Origin: Bacteroidales bacterium
GTDB taxonomy: Bacteria; Bacteroidota; Bacteroidia; Bacteroidales; JAADGE01
Reading direction: 5' to 3'
Length of the DNA: 39,706 bases
NCBI GenBank assembly: GCA_029934705.1
Contig: JAOZLS010000003.1
Location: forward strand, 1-39,706
Part shown: positions 1 to 7,278 of the stretch, piece after piece
Numbering within the stretch: position 1 is the stretch's first letter
Layout of the letters: the number at the start of each line of letters is the position of its first letter
Program-made: the position numbers and the translations under genes
Notes under the pieces: generated by a model
The model's database searches: none
The model's input: the letters and a program-made list of their open reading frames with translations, nothing else
What the model was told of the DNA's origin: nothing

Positions 1-164
1 TTTGATAAATAACGAGTTGTTCTATTCATCTCAACCAATAGATTACCAGCTTCTAATTCGCTAGAGTCATACCGTTCTGGCAAAAACAATAACCATGCAG
101 CTAAGCCTACCATTATTATATTAATAACGATGTAGCGTTTTTTTGTATTTTTGATGTCTTTCAT
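1..164 (-). CDS. Membrane-anchored protein, N-terminus only (probable rhodanese-like protein)
   Basis: This gene is too short for the ORF track and runs off the left edge of the window. The readable part encodes about 54 residues starting MKDIKNTKKRY, then one hydrophobic segment (IVINIIMVGLAAWLLFL), then a soluble stretch ending in MNRTTRYLS. A single N-terminal anchor followed by a linker of this type is what I recall from membrane-anchored periplasmic rhodaneses of Bacteroidetes, where the text continues into the sulfurtransferase domain. That fits its place as the last readable gene of an operon with two YeeE/YedE transporters and a polysulfide-reductase complex. The catalytic domain lies outside the window, so the rhodanese assignment is inference; the coding region itself is well supported. 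Confidence 0.5.
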   Translation of the reverse strand, partial: MKDIKNTKKRYIVINIIMVGLAAWLLFLPERYDSSELEAGNLLVEMNRTTRYLS

Positions 165-233
165 CTTTTTATATTTTATGTTAAAAGTTATACCGAAATA
201 TTTATAGTAAAAACTTATTAACGTGTAATATTT

Positions 234-821
234 TTAATATTTTTTTGTTTTTGCAGATACTTTCTTTTGAATATATGCTGTAGCATAGAAAACTGCAATA
301 GCAAAAACTACAAAAAGAAAAATAAATACTTCTCTTGATATTCCTAAAACATCGTAAAGCATTTGAGGTCCTTTTGCTCCGCTTACTAAAAACTCGTCGT
401 ATAAAGGATATCCAAGGTCAAAAATTATTGCTCCAAGAATAACTCCTCCAATAAATACCATTGCATCTATTTTACCAATTGCAGCAGCACATGCACTAGT
501 TCCAGGGCAAAAGCCTCCAATTATAAACCCTAAGCCCATAATTATTCCACCTACAATAGCAGGTCCAACAAAAAATGAGTTTGTATATATTTCATTTATA
601 TCAATTAGTTGAAAGTAGTCGAAAAAAGCTAGTCCAACGGCAGCAGTTAGTGCAGCCATAAAAAACACTCTTAATACTACGAAATCGTATCCATAAAAAA
701 CTCCAGCAAGTTTTCTTGAAGAAGAAAAGCCTGCACTTTCAAGTATTATCCCAAAAAAGATTCCTATAACCAAGGCTAATACGAAGCTCCATTCGTCTGA
801 TGCTGTAAATAGTGGTCCCAT
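234..821 (-). CDS. YeeE/YedE family sulfur transporter, half-size
   Basis: A 195-aa, very hydrophobic protein with about five membrane segments. It belongs to the Sulf_transp family (PF04143, YeeE/YedE), whose studied members move thiosulfate or related sulfur compounds across the inner membrane through conserved cysteines. The signature seen here is GGFCPGTSACAAAIGK around residues 102-117, with two cysteines in the pore-type motif. Full-length YeeE proteins are about 350 aa; this is one half, and the next gene upstream encodes the other, so the two probably act together. It lies in the psr-like operon 53 bp after its partner, which suggests import or cycling of the sulfur species handled by the reductase. 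Family assignment is firm; the substrate is inferred. Confidence 0.85.
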   Translation of the reverse strand: MGPLFTASDEWSFVLALVIGIFFGIILESAGFSSSRKLAGVFYGYDFVVLRVFFMAALTAAVGLAFFDYFQLIDINEIYTNSFFVGPAIVGGIIMGLGFIIGGFCPGTSACAAAIGKIDAMVFIGGVILGAIIFDLGYPLYDEFLVSGAKGPQMLYDVLGISREVFIFLFVVFAIAVFYATAYIQKKVSAKTKKY

Positions 822-874
822 TTTATATAATATTTATTATGTATTTGTCTTTAAAAAAATTAATTTCATTTACT

Positions 875-1393
875 CTATATCCAAAGCTTTCTAAATAGCC
901 ATGCAAAAATATAGCCTGAGCCAAATATTGCAGCAACTACAACAAAACCTGACGTAGCAAGTACTGCCATTCCATCTAATCCGGCACCACTAGTACAACC
1001 TCTACCAAAAGATGCTCCTATTCCAAATAATGCACCACCAATTAAGGCAGCAACGAGTCTTTTCTTAGATGTAATTTTAGGAGAATGTTCTACTTTCAGC
1101 TTTAACCTACCAGCAATTGCTCCCGAAATAAAACCTCCAATAAAAACTCCAAGTATCATAAATACAAGTCTGTTTTTTAAAGGATTTTTTCCATCTTTAA
1201 AATATTTTGAAGAATAAGTATCCGCAGCATGTGTGTGGCTAGGTGCTACAACATTTACAATTTCAGCCCCTACTCTTTTAAATGCTCCACTTGCCCCCAA
1301 GCCTTCGCGGGTTAAGTAAAACGAGAATAATATTACTATGCCTAATAGAACTCCCGCTAAATATGAGTTCATATATTTTTTTGTACCTTCCAT
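875..1393 (-). CDS. YeeE/YedE family sulfur transporter, half-size partner
   Basis: A 172-aa membrane protein with hydrophobic segments near residues 10-27, 77-95, 112-130 and 145-168. The motif FGRGCTSGAGLDGMAVL is the YeeE/YedE cysteine signature, so this is the second half-size Sulf_transp protein of the operon. Met8 (MNSYLAGVL) is an alternative start that would put the first membrane helix closer to the N-terminus. The loop at residues 50-70 contains HTHAADTYSSKYF, a His-rich stretch absent from the partner. It starts 26 bp after the NrfD gene ends and precedes the other YeeE gene by 53 bp, which implies co-transcription and a heteromeric transporter. Confidence 0.85.
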   Translation of the reverse strand: MEGTKKYMNSYLAGVLLGIVILFSFYLTREGLGASGAFKRVGAEIVNVVAPSHTHAADTYSSKYFKDGKNPLKNRLVFMILGVFIGGFISGAIAGRLKLKVEHSPKITSKKRLVAALIGGALFGIGASFGRGCTSGAGLDGMAVLATSGFVVVAAIFGSGYIFAWLFRKLWI

Positions 1394-1419
1394 TTTATCT
1401 AATTTTATATATTTTTTAA

Positions 1420-2439
1420 TTAGTAAAGATATCTAATAACTTGACCTGCATCTACCATTATAAAACGGAAAGCTAAACCTCCCCAGATAATTAATAATCC
1501 AGGAACAATTACAGGTATTTTAAACTTCATTAACTCCATTACTTCTAATATTAAAGGAATTGTTAATCCTAAGATTATAACATTTACCCAAAAAGTTACA
1601 GTAAACTCTCCACCAAGAAAATAACTAACAGTATGAACTTTTATTTCAGAACCTGCTTGATATCCCATAAACCAGTGAGTTATAAAGAACAACTCAATTA
1701 TTACTAATAGTATATCAATTTTACTATATGAAATTCTTTCAAAATGATCTTTTGTCATTATCATAAGTAAAGCAGCTCCTGTTGACAAGCCTGATGTAAG
1801 AAACAGTGGGCCTAATATTGCTGTATTCCATAAAGGACGTGCATTAAATGCCGACAATAAAATTCCAGTATAAACTCCTAGTACAATTGCTAATATTGCC
1901 ATTGCCCAAGCTAATGGTTTTCTATCCTTAACTATATACTTTTCAAAATCTCTAATGATTTTATGTTTCCAATCCCAGTCTTGTTCGGGCTTTGTGTCGT
2001 TGGTTGTAATAATCCAAGCTGCTATTTTTCGAATAAAGCCTAATTTACATTTGTGTACTGGGTAAATATCTTTTAAATACGAAAAAATCCAAATCATATT
2101 TAAAGGCATTATTAACATTAGAGTCCAAGCTCCCCATGACATAGGCGAGTCTAGTCTAATTGTTGTATATAGTTGCCAAAAATATAATGGATGATGCAAA
2201 TCATAAAGTAAAGCCATTAGTCCAATAACAATTGCACCAAATGCCACGATAGGACCGATTCTTACTGATGTTAAAAACTTTTTGTCTTTACCCATTATTG
2301 TTTGGTAGGCTGCAAAAAACAATAGTCCTGCAGCTAGTCCTCCTAAAAATAGATAAAGAGGAATTGACCAGTGCCATATATTCATTACAGGGTCAATATG
2401 AGGATTCATCCTCCCGCTTATTATAAGTTCTTCTTTCAT
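1420..2439 (-). CDS. NrfD/PsrC-type membrane subunit of a molybdopterin oxidoreductase
   Basis: A 339-aa polytopic protein with eight or more predicted membrane helices, of the NrfD/PsrC family (polysulfide reductase NrfD). These subunits anchor the catalytic and iron-sulfur subunits on the outer face of the cytoplasmic membrane and exchange electrons with the quinone pool. The N-terminal helix pair (WHWSIPLYLFLGGLAAGLLFF) is typical. It starts 23 bp after the ferredoxin subunit gene, giving the classic A-B-C order. A cytosolic loop at roughly residues 130-175 is rich in charged residues. Whether the quinone serves as donor (reductase) or acceptor (oxidase) cannot be read from the sequence. 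Confidence 0.9.
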   Translation of the reverse strand: MKEELIISGRMNPHIDPVMNIWHWSIPLYLFLGGLAAGLLFFAAYQTIMGKDKKFLTSVRIGPIVAFGAIVIGLMALLYDLHHPLYFWQLYTTIRLDSPMSWGAWTLMLIMPLNMIWIFSYLKDIYPVHKCKLGFIRKIAAWIITTNDTKPEQDWDWKHKIIRDFEKYIVKDRKPLAWAMAILAIVLGVYTGILLSAFNARPLWNTAILGPLFLTSGLSTGAALLMIMTKDHFERISYSKIDILLVIIELFFITHWFMGYQAGSEIKVHTVSYFLGGEFTVTFWVNVIILGLTIPLILEVMELMKFKIPVIVPGLLIIWGGLAFRFIMVDAGQVIRYLY

Positions 2440-2462
2440 TTATAAATGAATTTAGAGTTAAT

Positions 2463-2996
2463 TTATACTAAATAGAAAATTTGTGGCTTTGTTCCTGCTT
2501 CTGCTGCTAAAACTTTTATTCTTCTTACAGCTGTAATTCTAGAAACCTCACTATTTGGGTCATCTAAATCGCCAAAATACATACAAGTTGTTGGACAAAC
2601 CGACACACATGCAGGATCTTGCCCATTATTTATTCTATGGTCGCAGAATGTACACTTATCAACCCAACCTTCTGGGTGAACATAGCGAGCATCGTAAGGA
2701 CAGGCTTCAATACAAGAGCCACATCCAATACACTCTTCTGGTGTAACTTTAACAATTCCGCCTTCAATAACATGGCTTGCTCCTGTTGGGCAAGTTCTTA
2801 CACATGGAGTATCTTCACAATGATTACATCTCTCTGATCTAATTTGAAGATGTAGCCCAGGATATGTTCCTTCGACTGTTTCTGTTATCCAATCTCGTGA
2901 GTAACCTATAGGTATGTTATTTTCTGTTTGGCATGCGACTACGCAGTCACTACATCCGACACATTTCTTAGTGTCAATCGCCATTGCATATCTCAT
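2463..2996 (-). CDS. Four-cluster ferredoxin subunit (PsrB/PhsB-like)
   Basis: A 177-aa ferredoxin of the DMSO-reductase B-subunit type, transferring electrons between the molybdopterin subunit and the NrfD membrane subunit. Four cysteine groups are visible: CVGCSDCVVAC, CNHCEDTPCVRTC, CIGCGSCIEAC and CTFCDHRINNGQDPACVSVC, which would hold four [4Fe-4S] clusters. There is no signal peptide, as expected for a subunit co-exported with its Tat-bearing partner. It lies 18 bp downstream of the catalytic subunit gene. Length and cysteine spacing match PsrB/PhsB/NrfC proteins with no missing ligands. The two plus-strand ORFs over this gene are shadows. Confidence 0.93.
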   Translation of the reverse strand: MRYAMAIDTKKCVGCSDCVVACQTENNIPIGYSRDWITETVEGTYPGLHLQIRSERCNHCEDTPCVRTCPTGASHVIEGGIVKVTPEECIGCGSCIEACPYDARYVHPEGWVDKCTFCDHRINNGQDPACVSVCPTTCMYFGDLDDPNSEVSRITAVRRIKVLAAEAGTKPQIFYLV

Positions 2997-3014
2997 AATA
3001 TTAATTATTTATAT

Positions 3015-5294
3015 TTAAATAATATTTACTTTTCTTGTTAATGGTTTATCAGAAGGATGTGGGTTTTCTGTAATAAATTTCACAAAGTTACCTCTCATTC
3101 CTGTTCCTCCCATTATTTTATCGTGCATTATGTGTGTTATTAGTTCTGAATCACTAGCACCTTTTCCATAAGACCTAGAAAGTCTATCGTCCTGTCGTCC
3201 AAATCCATGAACCATATATACCATGTCTTGCCTAATACGTTCTGTTATACGCACTTTAATTGGGAATGAAGAAATTACATCATCCTGATTTTTCAACCAA
3301 ACCTCTTGCCCAGCAGATAAATCCTCTAATTGAGCAATTTTAGGATTAACCCATAAGACATTTTCATCCATTAAATCATTTAAGTGTGGATTATTAACAG
3401 TTCTACCAAAGGTGTGCATTGGTGCTCTACCATAATTCAACCTATAAAACCCTGGTTGAGGTTCTGGGTGAGCAGTATATTTAGGCATAGCATCAAAACC
3501 CTCTTCAACTAAAGCTGTTGAGTATAGTTCAATTTTGCCAGTATTTGTTGAGAACTCGTGCTCTTCGCCATTTAAGAAATATAAATCGTTATACTCTCTG
3601 TCTATTTTCTTAACCCCTATTTTTTGCATTTCATCTAAAGAGCTCCCTATTTGCTTTAATTGCCAATCTAGCAGTTCTGTTATATCATTATAAGGTACAT
3701 AAGCACCTAAGCCAAGTTTTTCTGCTAACATTTTAGCCATTTCCCAGCCTGGCTTTGAGTCATATTTTGGTTTTGCAGCTGGCATTCTTAATGCAATTGA
3801 AGGTTCTCTGTGTTTTGACGTTCTAAGCATATCATATCTTTCAAGATATGTACATTCAGGTAAAACAACATCAGCATAACCTGTAATTTCGGCAGGCATT
3901 GTGTCAATCACAACTACTAATTCTAAATTTTGTAAAGCAGCTATTGTATTTTTTCTATCGGGTAAAGTTGTTATTAAGTTTGTACCATTAATAATCCAAG
4001 CTTTATACGAGCAATCTCTGTCAGGCGAAGGGATTGTTGCATCGCAAATTCCAGAAGCAAGAGCTAAGTCGGCAAGTTTAAATTTACCAGGTGTAGCATC
4101 TCTCCATGTATGACTAATTTTAGGATAAGCTGGATGTGGCATGCTTTTAAGTTTAATACCTTCCGGCTGGTAAAATCCACCACGTCGTCCCCAAGAACCA
4201 AGTATTGCATTTAAAATTGCAACAGCTCTTAGTCTCTGTGTATCATCCCCATACCAAGTTACGTGCCGTCCTGGATGTACAATTACTGCTGGTGAAGCAT
4301 TACCCATTGCACGAGCCGTTTTTCTTATTAAATCTGGTTTTAAACCGGTAATTCCATAAGCCCACTCAGGAGTGTTATTTTTAACATGTTCTTTTATTTG
4401 TTCAAATCCATAAGTATATTTTTCAACATACTCTTTATCATAAAGTTCTTCTTCAATAATAACATTAATCCATGTTAATAGTAATGCAAGGTCGGTTGCA
4501 GGTTTTATAGGAAGCCAAAAATCTGACTTACTTGCTGCGGTAGAAAATCTAGGGTCAACAGTTATGATTGTTGCTCCATTATCAATAGCCTGCGACATTT
4601 CCTGAACTTGCCCGTTATGCATATTTTCTCCAATATGCGAACCTATGAGTACAAGACATTTAGTATTTCTTATATCTGTTGGTTCAGGAGAACCAATACC
4701 TTTTCCAAAAGTTGCTATAAAACCAACTTCTCTAGGTCCACGACACTGTGCATAAGAAGGAGCAGATATACTATTTGTTCCGTAAGCCTTTAAAACATTA
4801 CCCCAAAACTTACCACCTGAACCATGAGAAAACATTGCAACACAGTTTGGCGAATATTTTTGAGCAACATTTTTAAGTTTATCGGCAATAACAGTAATTG
4901 CCTCGTCCCAAGTTGCTTTTCTAAAATATTGATTTCCATCTTCATCTTTCTCTCTAATAAGAGGATGTTTAAGCCTGTCTTCATCTTCGTACATTCCAAC
5001 TCCGCCTGTTCCTCTGGGGCAAAAACGTCCACTAGAATGTTGGTCGTCATTATTTCCAATAATTTTCCATATTTTTTCTTTTCCATCAACATTTTTAGTA
5101 TATGTCCATCCTGCACACTTCCAAAAACATATTTCGCAGTAGGTTGGATATCTTTTAGCTTTGGAATCATCTGGAATATCATTGTCCTTTTTTAAAAAAC
5201 TAGGAACCCAGTTTAAAATAGGAGTTGCAGCTAAAGCTAACCCACCAACCCCCATTGATGATATTTTTATAAATTGTCTTCTAGTAGTTTTCAT
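3015..5294 (-). CDS. Tat-exported molybdopterin oxidoreductase, polysulfide/thiosulfate reductase catalytic subunit type
   Basis: The ORF track begins at 5330, but the Met at 5294 is preferred. It starts a clear Tat signal (TTRRQFIK at residues 3-10, then a hydrophobic stretch), and the earlier start would place codons inside a CRP-like palindrome. The resulting 759 aa is the usual size for PsrA/PhsA. A [4Fe-4S] site is formed by C53, C56, C60 and C92, and C184 in AQCRGP is the likely molybdenum ligand. These enzymes reduce polysulfide, thiosulfate or related sulfur oxyanions, and some relatives run oxidatively. Gene order A-B-C with YeeE transporters supports a sulfur substrate; sequence alone cannot tell polysulfide from thiosulfate or tetrathionate. 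Confidence 0.92.
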   Translation of the reverse strand: MKTTRRQFIKISSMGVGGLALAATPILNWVPSFLKKDNDIPDDSKAKRYPTYCEICFWKCAGWTYTKNVDGKEKIWKIIGNNDDQHSSGRFCPRGTGGVGMYEDEDRLKHPLIREKDEDGNQYFRKATWDEAITVIADKLKNVAQKYSPNCVAMFSHGSGGKFWGNVLKAYGTNSISAPSYAQCRGPREVGFIATFGKGIGSPEPTDIRNTKCLVLIGSHIGENMHNGQVQEMSQAIDNGATIITVDPRFSTAASKSDFWLPIKPATDLALLLTWINVIIEEELYDKEYVEKYTYGFEQIKEHVKNNTPEWAYGITGLKPDLIRKTARAMGNASPAVIVHPGRHVTWYGDDTQRLRAVAILNAILGSWGRRGGFYQPEGIKLKSMPHPAYPKISHTWRDATPGKFKLADLALASGICDATIPSPDRDCSYKAWIINGTNLITTLPDRKNTIAALQNLELVVVIDTMPAEITGYADVVLPECTYLERYDMLRTSKHREPSIALRMPAAKPKYDSKPGWEMAKMLAEKLGLGAYVPYNDITELLDWQLKQIGSSLDEMQKIGVKKIDREYNDLYFLNGEEHEFSTNTGKIELYSTALVEEGFDAMPKYTAHPEPQPGFYRLNYGRAPMHTFGRTVNNPHLNDLMDENVLWVNPKIAQLEDLSAGQEVWLKNQDDVISSFPIKVRITERIRQDMVYMVHGFGRQDDRLSRSYGKGASDSELITHIMHDKIMGGTGMRGNFVKFITENPHPSDKPLTRKVNII

Positions 5295-5315
5295 AAAAAA
5301 TCCTTTAATATTTAA

Positions 5316-5331
5316 TGTGATATACATCACA
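5316..5331. promoter_or_regulatory. CRP-like palindromic operator upstream of the molybdoenzyme gene
   Basis: TGTGATATACATCACA is a perfect 6-bp inverted repeat with a 4-bp spacer, and its TGTGA-N6-TCACA layout is that of Crp/Fnr-family sites. On the minus strand it begins about 21 bp before the Tat-signal ATG and lies just downstream of the candidate -7 box at 5344-5351. That position suits a repressor or roadblock better than a classic activator. The Crp/Fnr protein at 10201 is one possible ligand; no binding evidence exists. Confidence 0.65.
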
Positions 5332-5343
5332 TTTACGTTTGTG

Positions 5344-5351
5344 CAAATCTA
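5344..5351 (-). promoter_or_regulatory. Candidate Bacteroidetes -7 promoter element for the molybdoenzyme operon
   Basis: Read on the minus strand the sequence is TAGATTTG, a perfect match to the Bacteroidetes -7 consensus TAnnTTTG. The -33 region is a T-rich tract without a clear TTTG. A start site here would give a leader of about 45 nt before the ATG at 5294. Confidence 0.5.
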
Positions 5352-5371
5352 ACTATTTTTATATAAAAAAA

Positions 5372-5460
5372 AAGGATAAATCATCGTCTTGTGCTGATTT
5401 TAAAATAGATATAACTAAATTATTATGCGATTAGCTTAATAATCAGAGAACTTTATCCTT
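5372..5460. repeat. Nested inverted repeats between the divergent respiratory operons
   Basis: AAGGATAAA (5372-5380) is repeated inverted as TTTATCCTT (5452-5460). Inside these arms CTGATT (5394-5399) pairs with AATCAG (5441-5446), and CTAA (5415-5418) with TTAG (5431-5434). The arms nest in register, so a folded DNA or RNA structure of about 90 nt is possible. It lies upstream of the octaheme cytochrome promoter and of the molybdoenzyme promoter. I do not recognise it as a known riboswitch or MITE. Confidence 0.4.
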
Positions 5461-5512
5461 ATTTAGATTTTATATAAAGAAGAAAGTTGCTTTATAACAT
5501 GATAAATTACAG

Positions 5513-5542
5513 TTGATAAAGTATTAATAATCTATAAATTTG
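5513..5542 (+). promoter_or_regulatory. Bacteroidetes-type promoter of the octaheme cytochrome operon
   Basis: TTG at 5513-5515 is followed after 19 bp by TAAATTTG at 5535-5542, a perfect TAnnTTTG. The -7 box overlaps the TTG codon used as start by the ORF track, so translation must begin later, at the ATG at 5600, after a leader of about 50 nt. Confidence 0.6.
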
Positions 5543-5599
5543 CTGATAAGTAATTTTAATATTATTATATATCAACTTTTAATTATAAAAAAATCAAAG

Positions 5600-7228
5600 A
5601 TGCTAAACACTACTAAATCACGTAAAGCTTTTTTTAAGACTTTGGTTACTTTTACACTAATTTTGTTTCCATGGTTTTTTGCCATAATATACTTAAATTA
5701 TGTAGAAGATGACACAAAGCCTAAGCAGCTTATGCTAAAACATTACAAAGTCGATAGGCGAAAACTTGTTGACCACACAAAATTTGAAATTTTACAACAA
5801 GATTTTGAGACAGCTCACGATGTTACAGAAGCATGTTTATCATGCCACAATAAAACAGCCGAAGAGTTTATGACTTCTAACCACTGGAACTGGTCAAAAA
5901 CAGATAGTGTTAACGGAGAGCCTATAACTATTGGGAAAGAAAATGTTCCTAATAACTATTGTATAGGAATTAAAAGTAATGAGAAACTATGCTCTCATTG
6001 TCATGCAGGCTATGGTTGGGCTGATAATGATTTTGACTTTAAAGCAGAAAAAAGTGTAGATTGTTTAGTTTGTCATGATAATACAGGAAGATATAAAAAA
6101 CCAGGACCTGGCAAAGGTAATGTTGGAGCTGGTTATCCAGACCATAAAATAGACCTAAGGTTTATAGCATCTCATGTTGGAGCTACAAGTAAAAAAACTT
6201 GTGGATATTGTCACTTTTATGGTGGTGGTGGTAACAATGTTAAACATGGTGATTTAGAAGCAGCTCTTTTAAGTAAAAAAGATTGTACTAAAGAAGTTGA
6301 TGTTCACATGAACCATGAAGGCAAAAACATGGACTGCTCAGAATGTCATACTACAAGCCATCACGAAATTAGTGGTAATATGTACACATTATCAACTTCC
6401 CCTGAGAATGCAACAACTTGTGTTCAGTGTCATACCGACTCGCCTCATAAGAGCAAATTATTAAATACTCACTTTAATACAATTGCTTGTCAAACATGCC
6501 ATATACCTGAATATGCAAAAGTAAACCCAACGCGAGTATGGTGGGACTGGTCAACATCTGGCAAACATAAAGATGGAAAACCATATAATGCAGAAGATAT
6601 TGAAAGAAATGATTCAACATTCCAATATCATGCTAAACATGGAGATTTAATTGCTATTAAAAATGCTACTCCAGACTATATATGGTTTAATGGGCATGCC
6701 GACATTCATTTATTTGGCGACAAATTTGAAGGAGACACTCTAGTTATGAATAAGCTTGAAGGTTCATTTGAAGATCATATAAATCCAGCACATCCGGAGC
6801 ACCCTTCGAAAATATACCCTGTAAAAATCATGAGAGGTAAACAACCTTACGATACAGAACACAGAATGCTACTTCAACCTAATACTTTTGGACCAAAAGG
6901 ATCAGGTGCATATTGGGCAGATTTTGATTTAGATAAAGCTTTTGAAAATGGTATGAAAGCACGGAATTTACCATATAGTGGCAAATATGATTTTGTTTAC
7001 ACAGAAAGTTACTGGCCTTTAAATCACATGGTATCTCCATCAGACAAGGCATTATCTTGTAAAGAATGTCATAGTAGAGATGGTAGATTAAGTAAATTGT
7101 CTGGATTTTACATACCAGGAAGAGACAATAATAACTTAGTTGATACAATAGGAATTTTATTAATTATCTCCGCATTAATTGGAGTTGTTATTCATGCTAC
7201 AATAAGAATTATAAGTAAACGTAACTAA
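5600..7228 (+). CDS. Octaheme c-type cytochrome, tetrathionate-reductase (OTR) family
   Basis: The start is moved from the TTG at 5540 to the ATG at 5600 (MLNTTKSRKAFF), giving 542 aa. Eight CxxCH heme motifs are present: CLSCH, CSHCH, CLVCH, CGYCH, CSECH, CVQCH, CQTCH and CKECH. The spacing and phrases such as CHAGYGW and GYCHFYGGGGNNVKHGD are those of the octaheme tetrathionate reductase family known from Shewanella, whose members reduce tetrathionate, nitrite or hydroxylamine in vitro. A membrane helix lies at the N-terminus (LILFPWFFAIIYL) and another at the C-terminus (IGILLIISALIGVVIHATI), so the hemes should face the periplasm. The next gene, a cytochrome b, probably supplies electrons from quinol. 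The physiological substrate is unknown. Confidence 0.9.
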   Translation: MLNTTKSRKAFFKTLVTFTLILFPWFFAIIYLNYVEDDTKPKQLMLKHYKVDRRKLVDHTKFEILQQDFETAHDVTEACLSCHNKTAEEFMTSNHWNWSKTDSVNGEPITIGKENVPNNYCIGIKSNEKLCSHCHAGYGWADNDFDFKAEKSVDCLVCHDNTGRYKKPGPGKGNVGAGYPDHKIDLRFIASHVGATSKKTCGYCHFYGGGGNNVKHGDLEAALLSKKDCTKEVDVHMNHEGKNMDCSECHTTSHHEISGNMYTLSTSPENATTCVQCHTDSPHKSKLLNTHFNTIACQTCHIPEYAKVNPTRVWWDWSTSGKHKDGKPYNAEDIERNDSTFQYHAKHGDLIAIKNATPDYIWFNGHADIHLFGDKFEGDTLVMNKLEGSFEDHINPAHPEHPSKIYPVKIMRGKQPYDTEHRMLLQPNTFGPKGSGAYWADFDLDKAFENGMKARNLPYSGKYDFVYTESYWPLNHMVSPSDKALSCKECHSRDGRLSKLSGFYIPGRDNNNLVDTIGILLIISALIGVVIHATIRIISKRN

Positions 7229-7278
7229 ATTTAAGTTGTTACATTTGACCTTTTAAAAAAAATAAAAAAATAAAAAAA

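Noticed and set aside
4790-5182. 130-aa minus-strand ORF (and plus-strand ORFs at 4608 and 4824)
   Set aside because: They lie wholly inside the molybdoenzyme gene, which has full family support; their translations resemble no protein.
5540-5599. N-terminal extension of the octaheme cytochrome from a TTG start
   Set aside because: The -7 promoter box overlaps this TTG, and the signal/anchor begins naturally at the ATG at 5600.
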